Positions 1 to 8,557 are shown, counted from the first letter of the stretch. The stretch is DNA of 9,031 nt from Fimadaptatus sp963928645 (GCA_963928645.1 CAWVGT010000161.1:1-9031), one strand, 5' to 3'. Notes: generated by a model not told the origin, from the sequence alone. Made by a program: numbers and translations.

Positions 1-26
1 GACTTTTTTGTATAACTTTTTGTTGC

Positions 27-80
27 CCACCCGCATAGCGGGTGGTTGCCTGTTTCGCTTCGCTCAACTGCCTAAAGGCA
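27..80. repeat. Pair of short intergenic hairpins
   Basis: Two small inverted repeats lie between the window edge and the leuS terminator. The first is an 8-bp perfect stem (CCACCCGC / GCGGGTGG, 27-34 with 38-45) around a 3-base loop. The second is TGCC-TAAA-GGCA at 69-80. An AT-rich stretch with two T runs (4-9 and 17-21) precedes them on the plus strand. Neither hairpin is followed by a clear T run on either strand, so I do not call them terminators. They could be part of a short palindromic intergenic element, or the terminator region of a gene outside the window. Confidence 0.4.
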
Positions 81-83
81 TTA

Positions 84-127
84 AAACTGACCGCGCGGCG
101 GCAGGTATCTCCCCTGCCGCCGCGCGG
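84..127 (-). terminator. Intrinsic terminator of leuS
   Basis: A perfect 15-bp GC-rich inverted repeat (91-105 with 113-127) encloses a 7-base loop. It begins 18 bases beyond the leuS stop codon. Read on the minus strand, the stem is followed by TCAGTTTTAA, a short T run displaced by four bases. The stem is very strong and the T run weak, so termination is likely but could be bidirectional; the plus-strand side ends in only TTT. Confidence 0.7.
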
Positions 128-145
128 TTTCATCCCATCGGGCAA

Positions 146-2554
<2,409 letters not shown>

Positions 2555-2562
2555 TATTACGG

Positions 2563-2568
2563 CCTCCT
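2563..2568 (-). promoter_or_regulatory. leuS ribosome binding site
   Basis: The minus strand reads AGGAGG eight bases before the ATG at 2554. This Shine-Dalgarno site fixes the leuS start downstream of the T-box terminator and argues against the in-frame upstream ATG at 2764. Confidence 0.9.
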
Positions 2569-2599
2569 TAGGCGCGCTCGCGCCCGTGTTAACTGGATA

Positions 2600-2633
2600 T
2601 AAAAAGCCCTCCGTCCCCAAAGAGACGGAAGGC
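2600..2633 (-). terminator. T-box attenuator terminator
   Basis: On the minus strand a 12-bp stem (2633-2622 with 2617-2606, two G-T pairs) with loop TTTG is followed by TTTTTAT. Its 5' arm follows directly after the T-box sequence, so it is the terminator that competes with the tRNA-stabilised antiterminator. Confidence 0.9.
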
Positions 2634-2832
2634 AAATCCTTTCGCGGTACCACTCTTGTTGGCGCAAAGCGCCCACTTGAAGCCCATAACGCAGGCCTGC
2701 GCCGCGCGGAATCGCGGATGGCTCCCGGGCGAGTTCGGCGCGCCGCAACGCCGCCTCGCACCACCCGGCGGCTCTCTGGGGTTGCTCGCTGCGCTTAATA
2801 CTCCCGCTCAACGCCAATATGCTCTGAATGGC
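2600..2832 (-). promoter_or_regulatory. T-box riboswitch (tRNA-Leu) leader of leuS
   Basis: An untranslated leader that binds uncharged tRNA-Leu and then allows transcription into leuS. On the minus strand the conserved landmarks appear in order: GGGAGTATTAAGC near the 5' end; AGCGAGC; the Stem I block AGAGAGCCGCCGGGTGGTG; the specifier loop GAA-CTC at 2736-2731, where CTC is a leucine codon; the T-box sequence AGAGTGGTACCGCG (about 2643-2656); and a terminator. The antiterminator bulge reads TGGT (2652-2649), which would pair with an ACCA tRNA 3' end, as expected for tRNA-Leu with discriminator A73. The leader starts just after a consensus promoter and ends about 45 bases before the leuS start codon. 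Specificity for leucine rests on both the specifier codon and the downstream gene. Confidence 0.95.
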
Positions 2833-2836
2833 CTTA

Positions 2837-2865
2837 ATTATACCTGCATACGAGGTGTATGTCAA
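2837..2865 (-). promoter_or_regulatory. Consensus sigma-A promoter of leuS
   Basis: The minus strand carries TTGACA (2865-2860), a 17-base spacer, and TATAAT (2842-2837): perfect housekeeping hexamers at ideal spacing. The expected start, near 2830-2832, places the T-box conserved elements immediately downstream. Confidence 0.93.
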
Positions 2866-3007
2866 GGCTGCGCGGGTTAAATTCAAAGTGACGCAGACTT
2901 CCCAGCCAACATGCGATGTGTAGCCAGCCTCTGCTGTTTGCGGATCTGCTGACGTGCGGTCATTATTGTTCCCACGTTCGAGCTGAACATTGTGTCATTA
3001 TCGCGTT

Positions 3008-3049
3008 GATCAAAACGGCACCGCGCCGCATGCAACGGGACGCGGCGCC
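3008..3049 (-). terminator. Terminator-like hairpin in repeat unit A
   Basis: Inverted repeat of 13-base arms (3049-3037 with 3029-3017 on the minus strand) around a 7-base loop, with one mismatch and some G-T pairs. It is followed on the minus strand by GTTTTGATC. It is homologous to the hairpin just beyond the intact isomerase gene, and the T4 run is better than in that proximal copy. Confidence 0.5.
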
Positions 3050-3053
3050 GTAT

Positions 3054-3113
3054 ACTCGCTCAGGCTCTCCTCGGGCGGCAGTAGCGGCCCGTACTCCAGG
3101 CGCACGCGCCGGT
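3054..3113 (-). pseudogene. Duplicated 3' fragment of the isomerase gene, copy A
   Basis: This 60-base segment matches isomerase positions 3528-3588 with two substitutions and one missing base. On the minus strand it would read RLEYGPLLPPEESLSEY, compared with GLEYGPLLPPEESLNEF at the end of the isomerase. The 24 bases holding the last codons and the stop are absent, so it runs on into the hairpin. It has no start codon or ribosome binding site of its own and is a relic, not a gene. Confidence 0.8.
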
Positions 3114-3233
3114 CAGACCTGCTGACGTGCTTGTCCAATCGACCTCTACATGTCAAAATCGTTGCTCAGCGTCCACCGCCTGCCGGTTATTTTGTGCCTA
3201 CATCCCAGCTGAACATTGCGCCATAATCGCGTT

Positions 3234-3275
3234 GATCAAAACAGCGGCGCGCCCCATGCAGTGGGACGCGGCGCC
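3234..3275 (-). terminator. Terminator-like hairpin in repeat unit B
   Basis: 13-base arms (3275-3263 with 3255-3243 on the minus strand) and a 7-base loop with one clear mismatch, followed on the minus strand by GTTTTGATC. Same position in the unit as the hairpins of units A and C. Confidence 0.5.
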
Positions 3276-3280
3276 GTATG

Positions 3281-3338
3281 TCGCTCAGGCTCTCCTCGGG
3301 CAGCAGCAGTGGCCCGTACTCCAGGCGCACGCTCCGGT
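3281..3338 (-). pseudogene. Duplicated 3' fragment of the isomerase gene, copy B
   Basis: Matches isomerase positions 3530-3588 with four substitutions and the same one-base loss seen in copy A. On the minus strand it reads RLEYGPLLLPEESLSD and then continues into the hairpin because the 24-base gene terminus with the stop is missing. The deletion and one-base loss shared with copy A show that A and B derive from one altered copy, which was then duplicated again. Confidence 0.8.
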
Positions 3339-3343
3339 CAGAC

Positions 3344-3588
3344 CTGCTGACGTGCTTGTCCAATCGACCTCTGCGCGTCAAAGCCGTTGCTCAGCGTCCA
3401 CCGCCTGCCGGTTGTTTTGTATCCACGTTCCGCTGGACATTGCGCAATAATCGCGTTGATCCGAGTAGCGCCGCGCCCCATGCAGCGGGACGCGGCGCTG
3501 TATTTCAGCTCATATAAATGCGCTTAAACTCGTTCAGGCTCTCCTCGGGCGGCAGCAGCGGCCCGTACTCCAGGCCGCACGCGCCGGT
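3344..3588. repeat. Tandem repeat unit C, ending in the isomerase gene
   Basis: Third unit, probably the parental one, because its right end is the intact 3' end of the isomerase gene. It shares with unit B a spacer starting CTGCTGACGTGCTTGTCCAA and the hairpin, then has 24 extra bases (3504-3527) carrying the true stop and last codons, then the 3528-3588 coding segment copied in A and B. Similarity to the other units stops at 3588, within the codons just upstream of GLEYGP. Confidence 0.85.
3467..3499 (-). terminator. Hairpin downstream of the isomerase gene
   Basis: A fully paired 13-base stem (including one G-T) with loop GCTGCAT begins five bases beyond the isomerase stop on the minus strand. 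It is placed like an intrinsic terminator, but the flank is ACTCGGATC with no T run. It may be a weak or factor-assisted terminator, or simply an mRNA 3'-end stabiliser. The homologous hairpins in units A and B do have a T4 run. Confidence 0.6.
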
Positions 3589-4260
3589 GTAGCCGGCCTT
3601 GTCGACCGCGGCGAATATGACCTTGTAGTCGTTCTCGCCGTACTGCAGCTCGTGCCGGCCCGGGTGGCCCGCCGAGTGCAGGTGCGCTATGCAATCGAGG
3701 TTGTTGGTTATGTTGGGAATAATGTTGCCCTCCATGATCTGCTGATGGTATATGTCGTAGACCACCTTGACCAGCGGATGGTCGACCTCGCGCACTATCT
3801 CAAACCCTTCGACCGCCGACCAGAGGTAGTAGCCGGGATGGTTGAAGTAGGTGTTGAGCGGCTCTATCATTATCGTCACGCCGCTGTCCTCGAGTATCGG
3901 TCGCGCGGCGGTCAGACCCTTGACTATCGACTCGTGCTGGAAGTCGCGCCGCGCGCCGGTGTCGGGCCCCACCTGGGTTATCAGCCGCTTCACGCCCATG
4001 CGCCGCGCGGCCGCGCAGCTCTCGCGCAGCCCGGCAAGCCATGCCTCACGCGAGGCGGGGCTGGTCAGGTCGAAGTTGGTCGTGCACATGCTCAGCAGCT
4101 CGACGCCGGTCTCCTCGCAGGTCGCGCGCACCGCGTCCGGATCGAGGTTCTTCCAGTTGTAGGTCTCGGCGGCGTCAAAGCCCAGCGCGCGTATCCGCCT
4201 GAGCGCGTCGCAAAAGTCGATGTCACTGAAAAAGCACGGTACCGGTATGCAAAACCGCAT
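3505..4260 (-). CDS. Sugar phosphate isomerase/epimerase, hydroxypyruvate isomerase-like TIM barrel
   Basis: Soluble 251-residue protein of the xylose isomerase-like / AP endonuclease 2 TIM-barrel superfamily, normal in length for hydroxypyruvate isomerase (Hyi) and related sugar epimerases. Visible family segments are MIEPLN (E133), YDIYHQQ (D169), HLHSAGHPGRHE (H195, with R202 and E204) and GLEYGP (E231). E133, D169, H195 and E231 are the expected divalent-metal and catalytic positions at the mouth of the barrel. It probably interconverts an aldose/ketose or 3-oxo sugar; the substrate is not readable from sequence. The ATG is preceded by AAGGAGGG five bases away (4273-4266). The gene lies 30 bases downstream of the oxidoreductase stop on the same strand, so they are co-transcribed, and such pairs usually serve one sugar or polyol pathway. 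Its 3' end has been copied twice downstream. Twelve of its 17 isoleucine codons are ATA. Confidence 0.88.
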   Translation of the reverse strand: MRFCIPVPCFFSDIDFCDALRRIRALGFDAAETYNWKNLDPDAVRATCEETGVELLSMCTTNFDLTSPASREAWLAGLRESCAAARRMGVKRLITQVGPDTGARRDFQHESIVKGLTAARPILEDSGVTIMIEPLNTYFNHPGYYLWSAVEGFEIVREVDHPLVKVVYDIYHQQIMEGNIIPNITNNLDCIAHLHSAGHPGRHELQYGENDYKVIFAAVDKAGYTGACGLEYGPLLPPEESLNEFKRIYMS

Positions 4261-4265
4261 ATTAG

Positions 4266-4273
4266 CCCTCCTT
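4266..4273 (-). promoter_or_regulatory. Ribosome binding site of the isomerase gene
   Basis: The minus strand reads AAGGAGGG, then CTAAT, then ATG. The strong site lies in the 30-base gap after the oxidoreductase stop and supports independent, efficient translation of the second operon gene. Confidence 0.85.
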
Positions 4274-4290
4274 CGTATCAGCGCGCCCGG

Positions 4291-5286
4291 TCACAGCAGT
4301 ATCTTCCGGCCGGTATCCATGGACTCGTTGGCCGCAAAGCCGAGCTTGAGCGTCTTGAGCGCGTCGGCATACGGCGAGCGTATCGCCGAGCCGTCGCCCG
4401 ACTTTATGGCGTCTATGAACGTGCGATCCTCGGTCACGCCCTGGTCGAGCTGCCGCATGACTATGCGGGTCTCCTTGTCGGTTATGAACGTCGTGCTGGT
4501 GCGCAGCCGGTACTCTATGAACATGTCCTCCAGGTCTATGCGCACGCCGCAGAACGGATAGCCGTGGCCCGGCGTCAGGTAGCACGCGCTGACCAGCGTG
4601 GCGGTGAAGTTGTTGTCGAACTCTATCACCGCAGTCGAATGGTCGTCGGTGTCGTAGCCCTCGCGCCCGGTCACTATGCCGCGCGAGCAGCTCGCCCACA
4701 CCGAGCGCGGCTCGCCGAACAGATAGCGCAGCCCGTCAAGCAGGTGTATGTTCTGCTCGACCAGCTGGCCGCCGCAGGTGCTCTTCTTCTGCCACCACCA
4801 CACGCCCGGTATGCCGCCGACCCACGCGCCGTACACCAGTCCGCCCGGCTTGTGCCGGGGCAGCTCGTCCTTCACCAGGTTGAACACGTCCAGGTACCTG
4901 TCCTGGAAGCCCACGGCGGTTATCAGCTTCTTTTCCTCGACCTTTTTGACTATCGTCTCAGCCAGCTCAAGGTCGAGCGTCATGGGCTTTTCCACCAGGA
5001 ATGGCAGCCCCAGGTCGATCGCGCGCAGCTCGGTATCGGTGTGCGCGGTGGGCTCTATGCAGATGTAGACTGCGTCGAGCGTGGCGGCGCTCTCGTGGTC
5101 GTACAGTTCGGTGTGGTTCTTGTACACGCGCTTGGCGCCAAAGAGCTTGGCCATTTCCTCGCGGCGCTCCTCTATCGGATCGGCCACGGCCACTACCTCT
5201 ATGTCGTCGAACTCTATCAGGTGCTTGGCATGGAAGCCGCGCATTATGCCTCCGCAGCCTATCAGTCCCAAACGTACCTTGTCCAT
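4291..5286 (-). CDS. Gfo/Idh/MocA family NAD(P)-dependent oxidoreductase
   Basis: Cytosolic 331-residue dehydrogenase, a typical length for the inositol 2-dehydrogenase/glucose-fructose oxidoreductase family. The N-terminal Rossmann fold begins at residue 5 with GLIGCGGIMRGFHAKHL, and D36 in VVAVADP is the usual acidic residue contacting the cofactor ribose, which favours NAD over NADP. The family signature VEKPMTLDLELAE (98-110) contains the catalytic-site lysine K100. The C-terminal substrate domain contains CGGQLVEQNIHLLDGLRYLFGE (171-192), a variant of the GGxxxDxGxHxxD motif with H181 and D184 kept and E177 in place of the usual Asp. The start is supported by GGGAGGT five bases upstream. 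It is the first gene of a two-gene operon with the isomerase-like gene, suggesting oxidation of a sugar or polyol paired with isomerisation. IolG-like inositol dehydrogenase, scyllo-inositol dehydrogenase or another sugar dehydrogenase are all possible. Confidence 0.9.
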   Translation of the reverse strand: MDKVRLGLIGCGGIMRGFHAKHLIEFDDIEVVAVADPIEERREEMAKLFGAKRVYKNHTELYDHESAATLDAVYICIEPTAHTDTELRAIDLGLPFLVEKPMTLDLELAETIVKKVEEKKLITAVGFQDRYLDVFNLVKDELPRHKPGGLVYGAWVGGIPGVWWWQKKSTCGGQLVEQNIHLLDGLRYLFGEPRSVWASCSRGIVTGREGYDTDDHSTAVIEFDNNFTATLVSACYLTPGHGYPFCGVRIDLEDMFIEYRLRTSTTFITDKETRIVMRQLDQGVTEDRTFIDAIKSGDGSAIRSPYADALKTLKLGFAANESMDTGRKILL

Positions 5287-5346
5287 ACTGTACCTCCCGC
5301 ATACTTATCGCATTGCGTATCGCGCGCCAATTCGCGCTTCGGGCAT

Positions 5347-5374
5347 ATTATACCATTTTTTCTTATATTGTCAA
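5347..5374 (-). promoter_or_regulatory. Consensus promoter of the oxidoreductase-isomerase operon
   Basis: The minus strand carries TTGACA (5374-5369), a 16-base A-rich spacer, and TATAAT (5352-5347), about 60 bases before the oxidoreductase start codon. Both hexamers are perfect; the spacer is one base under the optimum. An 8-bp palindrome TTGTACAA (5398-5405) sits upstream of the -35 box and could be a regulator site, but that is speculative. Confidence 0.88.
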
Positions 5375-5496
5375 CGCGTAAAATATGCGCTGCCTATTTG
5401 TACAATTGTCGCAGTCGGAGGCATTTATCCGCCGGATTGTGTTGCGATTGATTTAAACTGCAACATGCGACCGCTTATCGCGCCCACGCGCGCAAC

Positions 5497-5535
5497 GCCC
5501 GTGGACGCGCCGCATGCTTTGGCACACCCACGGGC
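5497..5535 (-). terminator. Possible terminator of the penicillin-binding protein gene
   Basis: An 8-bp perfect inverted repeat (GCCCGTGG / CCACGGGC, 5497-5504 with 5528-5535) lies 16 bases beyond the penicillin-binding protein stop on the minus strand. The loop is long (23 bases) and no T run follows, so this is a weak candidate. The rest of 5375-5496 shows no gene that I can support. Confidence 0.3.
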
Positions 5536-5551
5536 TTAACCGCATTTACCT

Positions 5552-8458
5552 TCAGTCGAACGCAAACGGAGAGCGCTCGTAATCGTACTGCACATTTGCG
5601 GGCTGCACATCGGGTGTCGCGTCCGCCCCAGGCATACCCGACGGCACGGGTGACGCAGCCAGCGCAGGCGCCGTCGGCTCGGGCGTCGGCGCAGCCTCCA
5701 CGCTGGTCGGAGCAGGCGTCGGCGCAGCCGTAGGCGTAGGGGCGCCGCTTGCCAGTGGCAGCGCCGTGAACAGCGGCGTGCCCTCGCCGCCCCATCCGCC
5801 CGGCAGCATGCGCCCGAACTCGCTCCAGAGCGAGCGCTCTATGACCACACTGGCCGTCGCGCCCTCGGCATTGCGCGCCGGCGAATATGTGACCACGTCG
5901 TAGCGCAGGCTGCGCTGATCGGGCGCGTCGTAGTCGCTGAGCCTGAGCGCGCTGCCGGCATCACCCGCAAGCGTACCCACCAGCACGCGCCCCGTGCCGT
6001 CGTCCCGGTATACTCGGTATTCGGTGTACTGTTGCGGGCAGGTGAACTCCACATACGGCACGCCGGCGTCGTCGCGCGCGCCCGTCAGATCGTAAGCAGG
6101 CAGCGCCGCATCAAACAGCGGCGATACCTGCGTGGGCAGGCTGTCGGGCGTGAACACCTCGCGCATCAGCATGTCGGCGGGCGTGTCCTCGCCCGCCAGC
6201 ATCACCGTGTGCAGATTGTTTAGCGCCCACAGGTCGATAATGGCCTCGCTGACTCCCGCGGGACGCTCGAAGCTTCCCGCCGTATACGGGCGCGCCGCGT
6301 CGCTTGCGAGCAGGTCGCGTGCCAACAGCGTGGGCTGATTGGAGCCGCTGGCGCTTTCGGGCAGGTAGTGCTCGGCGTCTGTGCGGTCAAAGCCCATCCA
6401 CACCGTCAGCGTCATGCCGGGTGTACACGCGGCCAGCCATATGTCGCGGTTGCCGCTCACGCCCAGCTCGCGCTCGCTCAGCGCGGCGGTGCCGGTCTTG
6501 GCGCCCACGCTGATGTCGAGCGCGGCGAGCTTTGACGCCGTGCCCTGCGTGACCACGCTGCGCAACAGACCGGTCATGATATAGGCGCTCTGCTCGCTCA
6601 TAACGCGCGTGCGCTGGCCCTCGTGCACGTACACCGGCGCTCCGTCCGAGTCGAGTATATACCGTATCGCGTATGGCTGAACATACTCTCCGCCGCGCGC
6701 GAACGTCGAGTACGCGCCGCACAGCTCCAGCGGTGACGCGCCGTAAGTCATGGCGCCCAGCGCGAGCGGCAGCACCGCGTCGCGCGCATCGGTTGCTATG
6801 CCCACGCTGTTTAAAAACTCTATGCCCGCCTCGATGCCTATCATATCCAACAGCTCGACTGTGGCTACGTTTATCGACGAGGCCGCGGCCTGGCGCAGCG
6901 TCACTATGCCCCGGTACTTGCCGCCGGCGTTGCGCGGCGACCAGCCGTCGAAGTCGGTGGGCACGTCGCTCAGAAAGCTGGTCGGCAGGTAGCCAAACCT
7001 GTCTATCGCGGGCGCGTATACCGCCAGCGGCTTGATCGCCGAGCCGGGCTGGCGCTTTACGTCGGTCGCGCGGTTGAGCCCGCGCCGCACCTCATATTCG
7101 CGCCCGCCCACCAGCGCGAGTATCGCGCCGTCCGTGTTGTCCAGTGCGCACAGCGCGCCCTGGCACTCGGTGCCGTCGGCGCTGTCGGCCGGAAACTCGG
7201 CGCTCTCAAACAGCTGTTGCGCGCTCGCCTGCAGCCCGGTGTCCAGCGCCGTGTATATCCGATAGCCGCCCGCGAGCAGCTCGTCGGGCGTAAGCTCCAG
7301 CAGGCGCTCGGCCTCGGACAGCGCGTAGTCTATGTACCAGCCGTATTCGGGCATCGCCTGATGCGACTCGGTCAGCTCGATCGGCTGGCGCTGTGCCGCG
7401 TCGCATTCGGCGTGGCTTATGAAGCCCTGCCTGAGCATCTCGCTCAACACCCAGTTGCGGCGACTCAGCGCGCGCTCGGGGGCAATATGCGGCGCATAGC
7501 TTGAGGGCGCCTTGATTATAGCCGCCAGCAGCGCGCTCTGAGCGACGTCTAGCTCGGAGGCGCTCTTTGAGAAATACGCGCGCGCGGCGGCCTCTATGCC
7601 GTATGCGCCGTGGCCGAAGTACACCGTGTTAAGGTACATCTCAAGTATCTCGTCCTTTGAGTGGCGCGACTCCAGCACCAGCGCCAGCACCGCCTCGTTG
7701 GCCTTGCGCGCAAGCGTCTTGTCCGCGGTCAGGTGCGTGAGCTTGATCAGCTGTTGGGTAATCGTGCTGGCGCCTTCGGAATAGCCGCCACTGCGCAAGT
7801 TAGACAGCAGCGCGCCGCCTATGCGCCACAGGTCCACGCCGTGATGCTCGTAGAACCGCGCGTCCTCAGCCGCGACGAATGCCTGCGACACGTATTCAGG
7901 CAGCGTCTCGATTCCTATAGGCAGCCGGTTTTCGCCCAGGTACAGCCCGGCCACCTCAGTATCGGCGCTGTCGTACATGAGCGTCGTGCGCCGCAGGTTC
8001 ACAAGCCGCGCCTCGTCCAGCCACACCCATGAGCCAAAATCCAGCAGCACTGCCAGCGCCACGCACATCGCGCCGCCTATTCCCAGCGCCCACCAGCCCG
8101 CGCGCTTCCAGGCGCGCCGCCGGCGCTCCGCGCGCTGGGCCGGCGTGAGCGCCTTGCGACGCGCACGCGCGCGCGCCCGGCGTTCGACCCGCCGTTCGCG
8201 CGCGCCGCGCATGCGCCTGATCCAGAGCTTGCGGTATTCGCGCAGTTTGCCGAGTATGCGGCGCGCGCGTCCATCGCCGTCCGTGCCGCCGGACGCGCCG
8301 TCGGGCGGGGGCGTGCGCGCGTCCTGCGGCGTGCCGCCGCCATCCGGAGCGGCCATGAGCAGTTTGCCGCCCGCCGCATGTTCGCACATGCGCTCGCTCA
8401 CAAGTTCGTCGGCCGGCGCGGGCGCCAGCGTCCGCTCAAGCCATTGCCGCCAGTTCAT
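5552..8458 (-). CDS. Class A penicillin-binding protein (PBP1A-type, glycosyltransferase and transpeptidase)
   Basis: Bifunctional peptidoglycan synthase that polymerises lipid II and cross-links peptides on the outer face of the membrane. The 968-residue product starts with a cytoplasmic segment of about 120 residues, whose part 64-119 is extremely Arg-rich, then one membrane helix (about 121-139). The GT51 domain shows VAAEDARFYEHHG (195-207, E198 the expected catalytic Glu), GASTITQQL (229-237), RKANEAVLALVLE (251-263) and EMYLNTVYFGHGAYGIEAAA (273-292). The transpeptidase domain has all three motifs: SAIK (S473 nucleophile, K476), SIN (528-530) and KTGT (654-657). After it come a possible fibronectin-type-III-like region (about 785-877) and a tail rich in Ala, Pro and Thr (about 904-950). 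I chose the ATG at 8456-8458 because GAGGTG lies six bases upstream; an in-frame ATG at 8516-8518 would add 20 residues but has no ribosome binding site. The gene is divergent from the FtsH-like gene. Confidence 0.94.
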   Translation of the reverse strand: MNWRQWLERTLAPAPADELVSERMCEHAAGGKLLMAAPDGGGTPQDARTPPPDGASGGTDGDGRARRILGKLREYRKLWIRRMRGARERRVERRARARARRKALTPAQRAERRRRAWKRAGWWALGIGGAMCVALAVLLDFGSWVWLDEARLVNLRRTTLMYDSADTEVAGLYLGENRLPIGIETLPEYVSQAFVAAEDARFYEHHGVDLWRIGGALLSNLRSGGYSEGASTITQQLIKLTHLTADKTLARKANEAVLALVLESRHSKDEILEMYLNTVYFGHGAYGIEAAARAYFSKSASELDVAQSALLAAIIKAPSSYAPHIAPERALSRRNWVLSEMLRQGFISHAECDAAQRQPIELTESHQAMPEYGWYIDYALSEAERLLELTPDELLAGGYRIYTALDTGLQASAQQLFESAEFPADSADGTECQGALCALDNTDGAILALVGGREYEVRRGLNRATDVKRQPGSAIKPLAVYAPAIDRFGYLPTSFLSDVPTDFDGWSPRNAGGKYRGIVTLRQAAASSINVATVELLDMIGIEAGIEFLNSVGIATDARDAVLPLALGAMTYGASPLELCGAYSTFARGGEYVQPYAIRYILDSDGAPVYVHEGQRTRVMSEQSAYIMTGLLRSVVTQGTASKLAALDISVGAKTGTAALSERELGVSGNRDIWLAACTPGMTLTVWMGFDRTDAEHYLPESASGSNQPTLLARDLLASDAARPYTAGSFERPAGVSEAIIDLWALNNLHTVMLAGEDTPADMLMREVFTPDSLPTQVSPLFDAALPAYDLTGARDDAGVPYVEFTCPQQYTEYRVYRDDGTGRVLVGTLAGDAGSALRLSDYDAPDQRSLRYDVVTYSPARNAEGATASVVIERSLWSEFGRMLPGGWGGEGTPLFTALPLASGAPTPTAAPTPAPTSVEAAPTPEPTAPALAASPVPSGMPGADATPDVQPANVQYDYERSPFAFD

Positions 8459-8528
8459 GCCGTTCACCTCGCCGATAGCATGCCACGCGCCCGCGATTGC
8501 AATACATTTCGTTGCCATAAATTAAGCG

Positions 8529-8557
8529 TTTACACATCCGCCGATATGATTTATCAT
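8529..8557 (+). promoter_or_regulatory. Likely promoter of the FtsH-like gene, with overlapping dyad
   Basis: The plus strand reads TTTACA (8529-8534), a 17-base spacer, and TATCAT (8552-8557), each one or two bases off consensus, about 33 bases before the proposed ATG. An imperfect inverted repeat GATATGAT-TT-ATCATGTC (8543-8560, seven of eight positions paired) covers the -10 box and could be an operator. A minus-strand promoter for the penicillin-binding protein gene may overlap (TTGAAT 8569-8564, 17 bases, TATCGG 8546-8541), but it is weaker. Confidence 0.6.

Larger units (their letters stand above)
2946..3118. repeat. Tandem repeat unit A (shortened)
   Basis: First of three related units filling the gap between leuS and the isomerase gene. 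It opens with CTGCTGACGTGC like units B and C, but lacks about 50 bases of the spacer present in them, so it is 173 rather than 225 bases. It contains a hairpin (3017-3049) and a fragment matching the isomerase gene 3' end (3054-3113). The remaining DNA between the leuS promoter and this unit (2866-2945) shows no gene or structure that I can support. Confidence 0.85.
3119..3343. repeat. Tandem repeat unit B (full 225 bases)
   Basis: Second unit. It starts with CTGCTGACGTGCTTGTCCAA and ends with CCGGTCAGAC, directly abutting unit C, which begins with the same bases exactly 225 bases further on. It holds the same order of elements: spacer, hairpin (3243-3275), and isomerase 3' fragment (3281-3338). 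Most differences from unit C fall in the spacer. Confidence 0.88.

Noticed and set aside
2555..2764. In-frame extension of leuS by 70 residues to an upstream ATG at 2764
   Set aside because: It would translate the T-box leader and terminator, the added residues resemble no LeuRS N-terminus, and the ATG at 2554 has an ideal ribosome binding site.
3187..3381. Small open frame of 64 codons in repeat unit B as a real gene
   Set aside because: Its recognisable part is only the copied isomerase C-terminus, and the rest is hairpin and spacer read as protein; there is no ribosome binding site.
2946..3504. CRISPR array
   Set aside because: The units are about 225 bases, degenerate, and contain gene-derived sequence; there are no short identical repeats with unique spacers and no cas genes.
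3652..5451. Long open frame (599 codons) on the plus strand opposite the isomerase and oxidoreductase genes
   Set aside because: It crosses two well-supported genes and their promoter, has the same low-complexity composition as other shadows and shows no family motif.
8459..8518. Twenty-residue longer start for the penicillin-binding protein at 8518
   Set aside because: No Shine-Dalgarno site precedes it, whereas the ATG at 8458 has GAGGTG six bases upstream.
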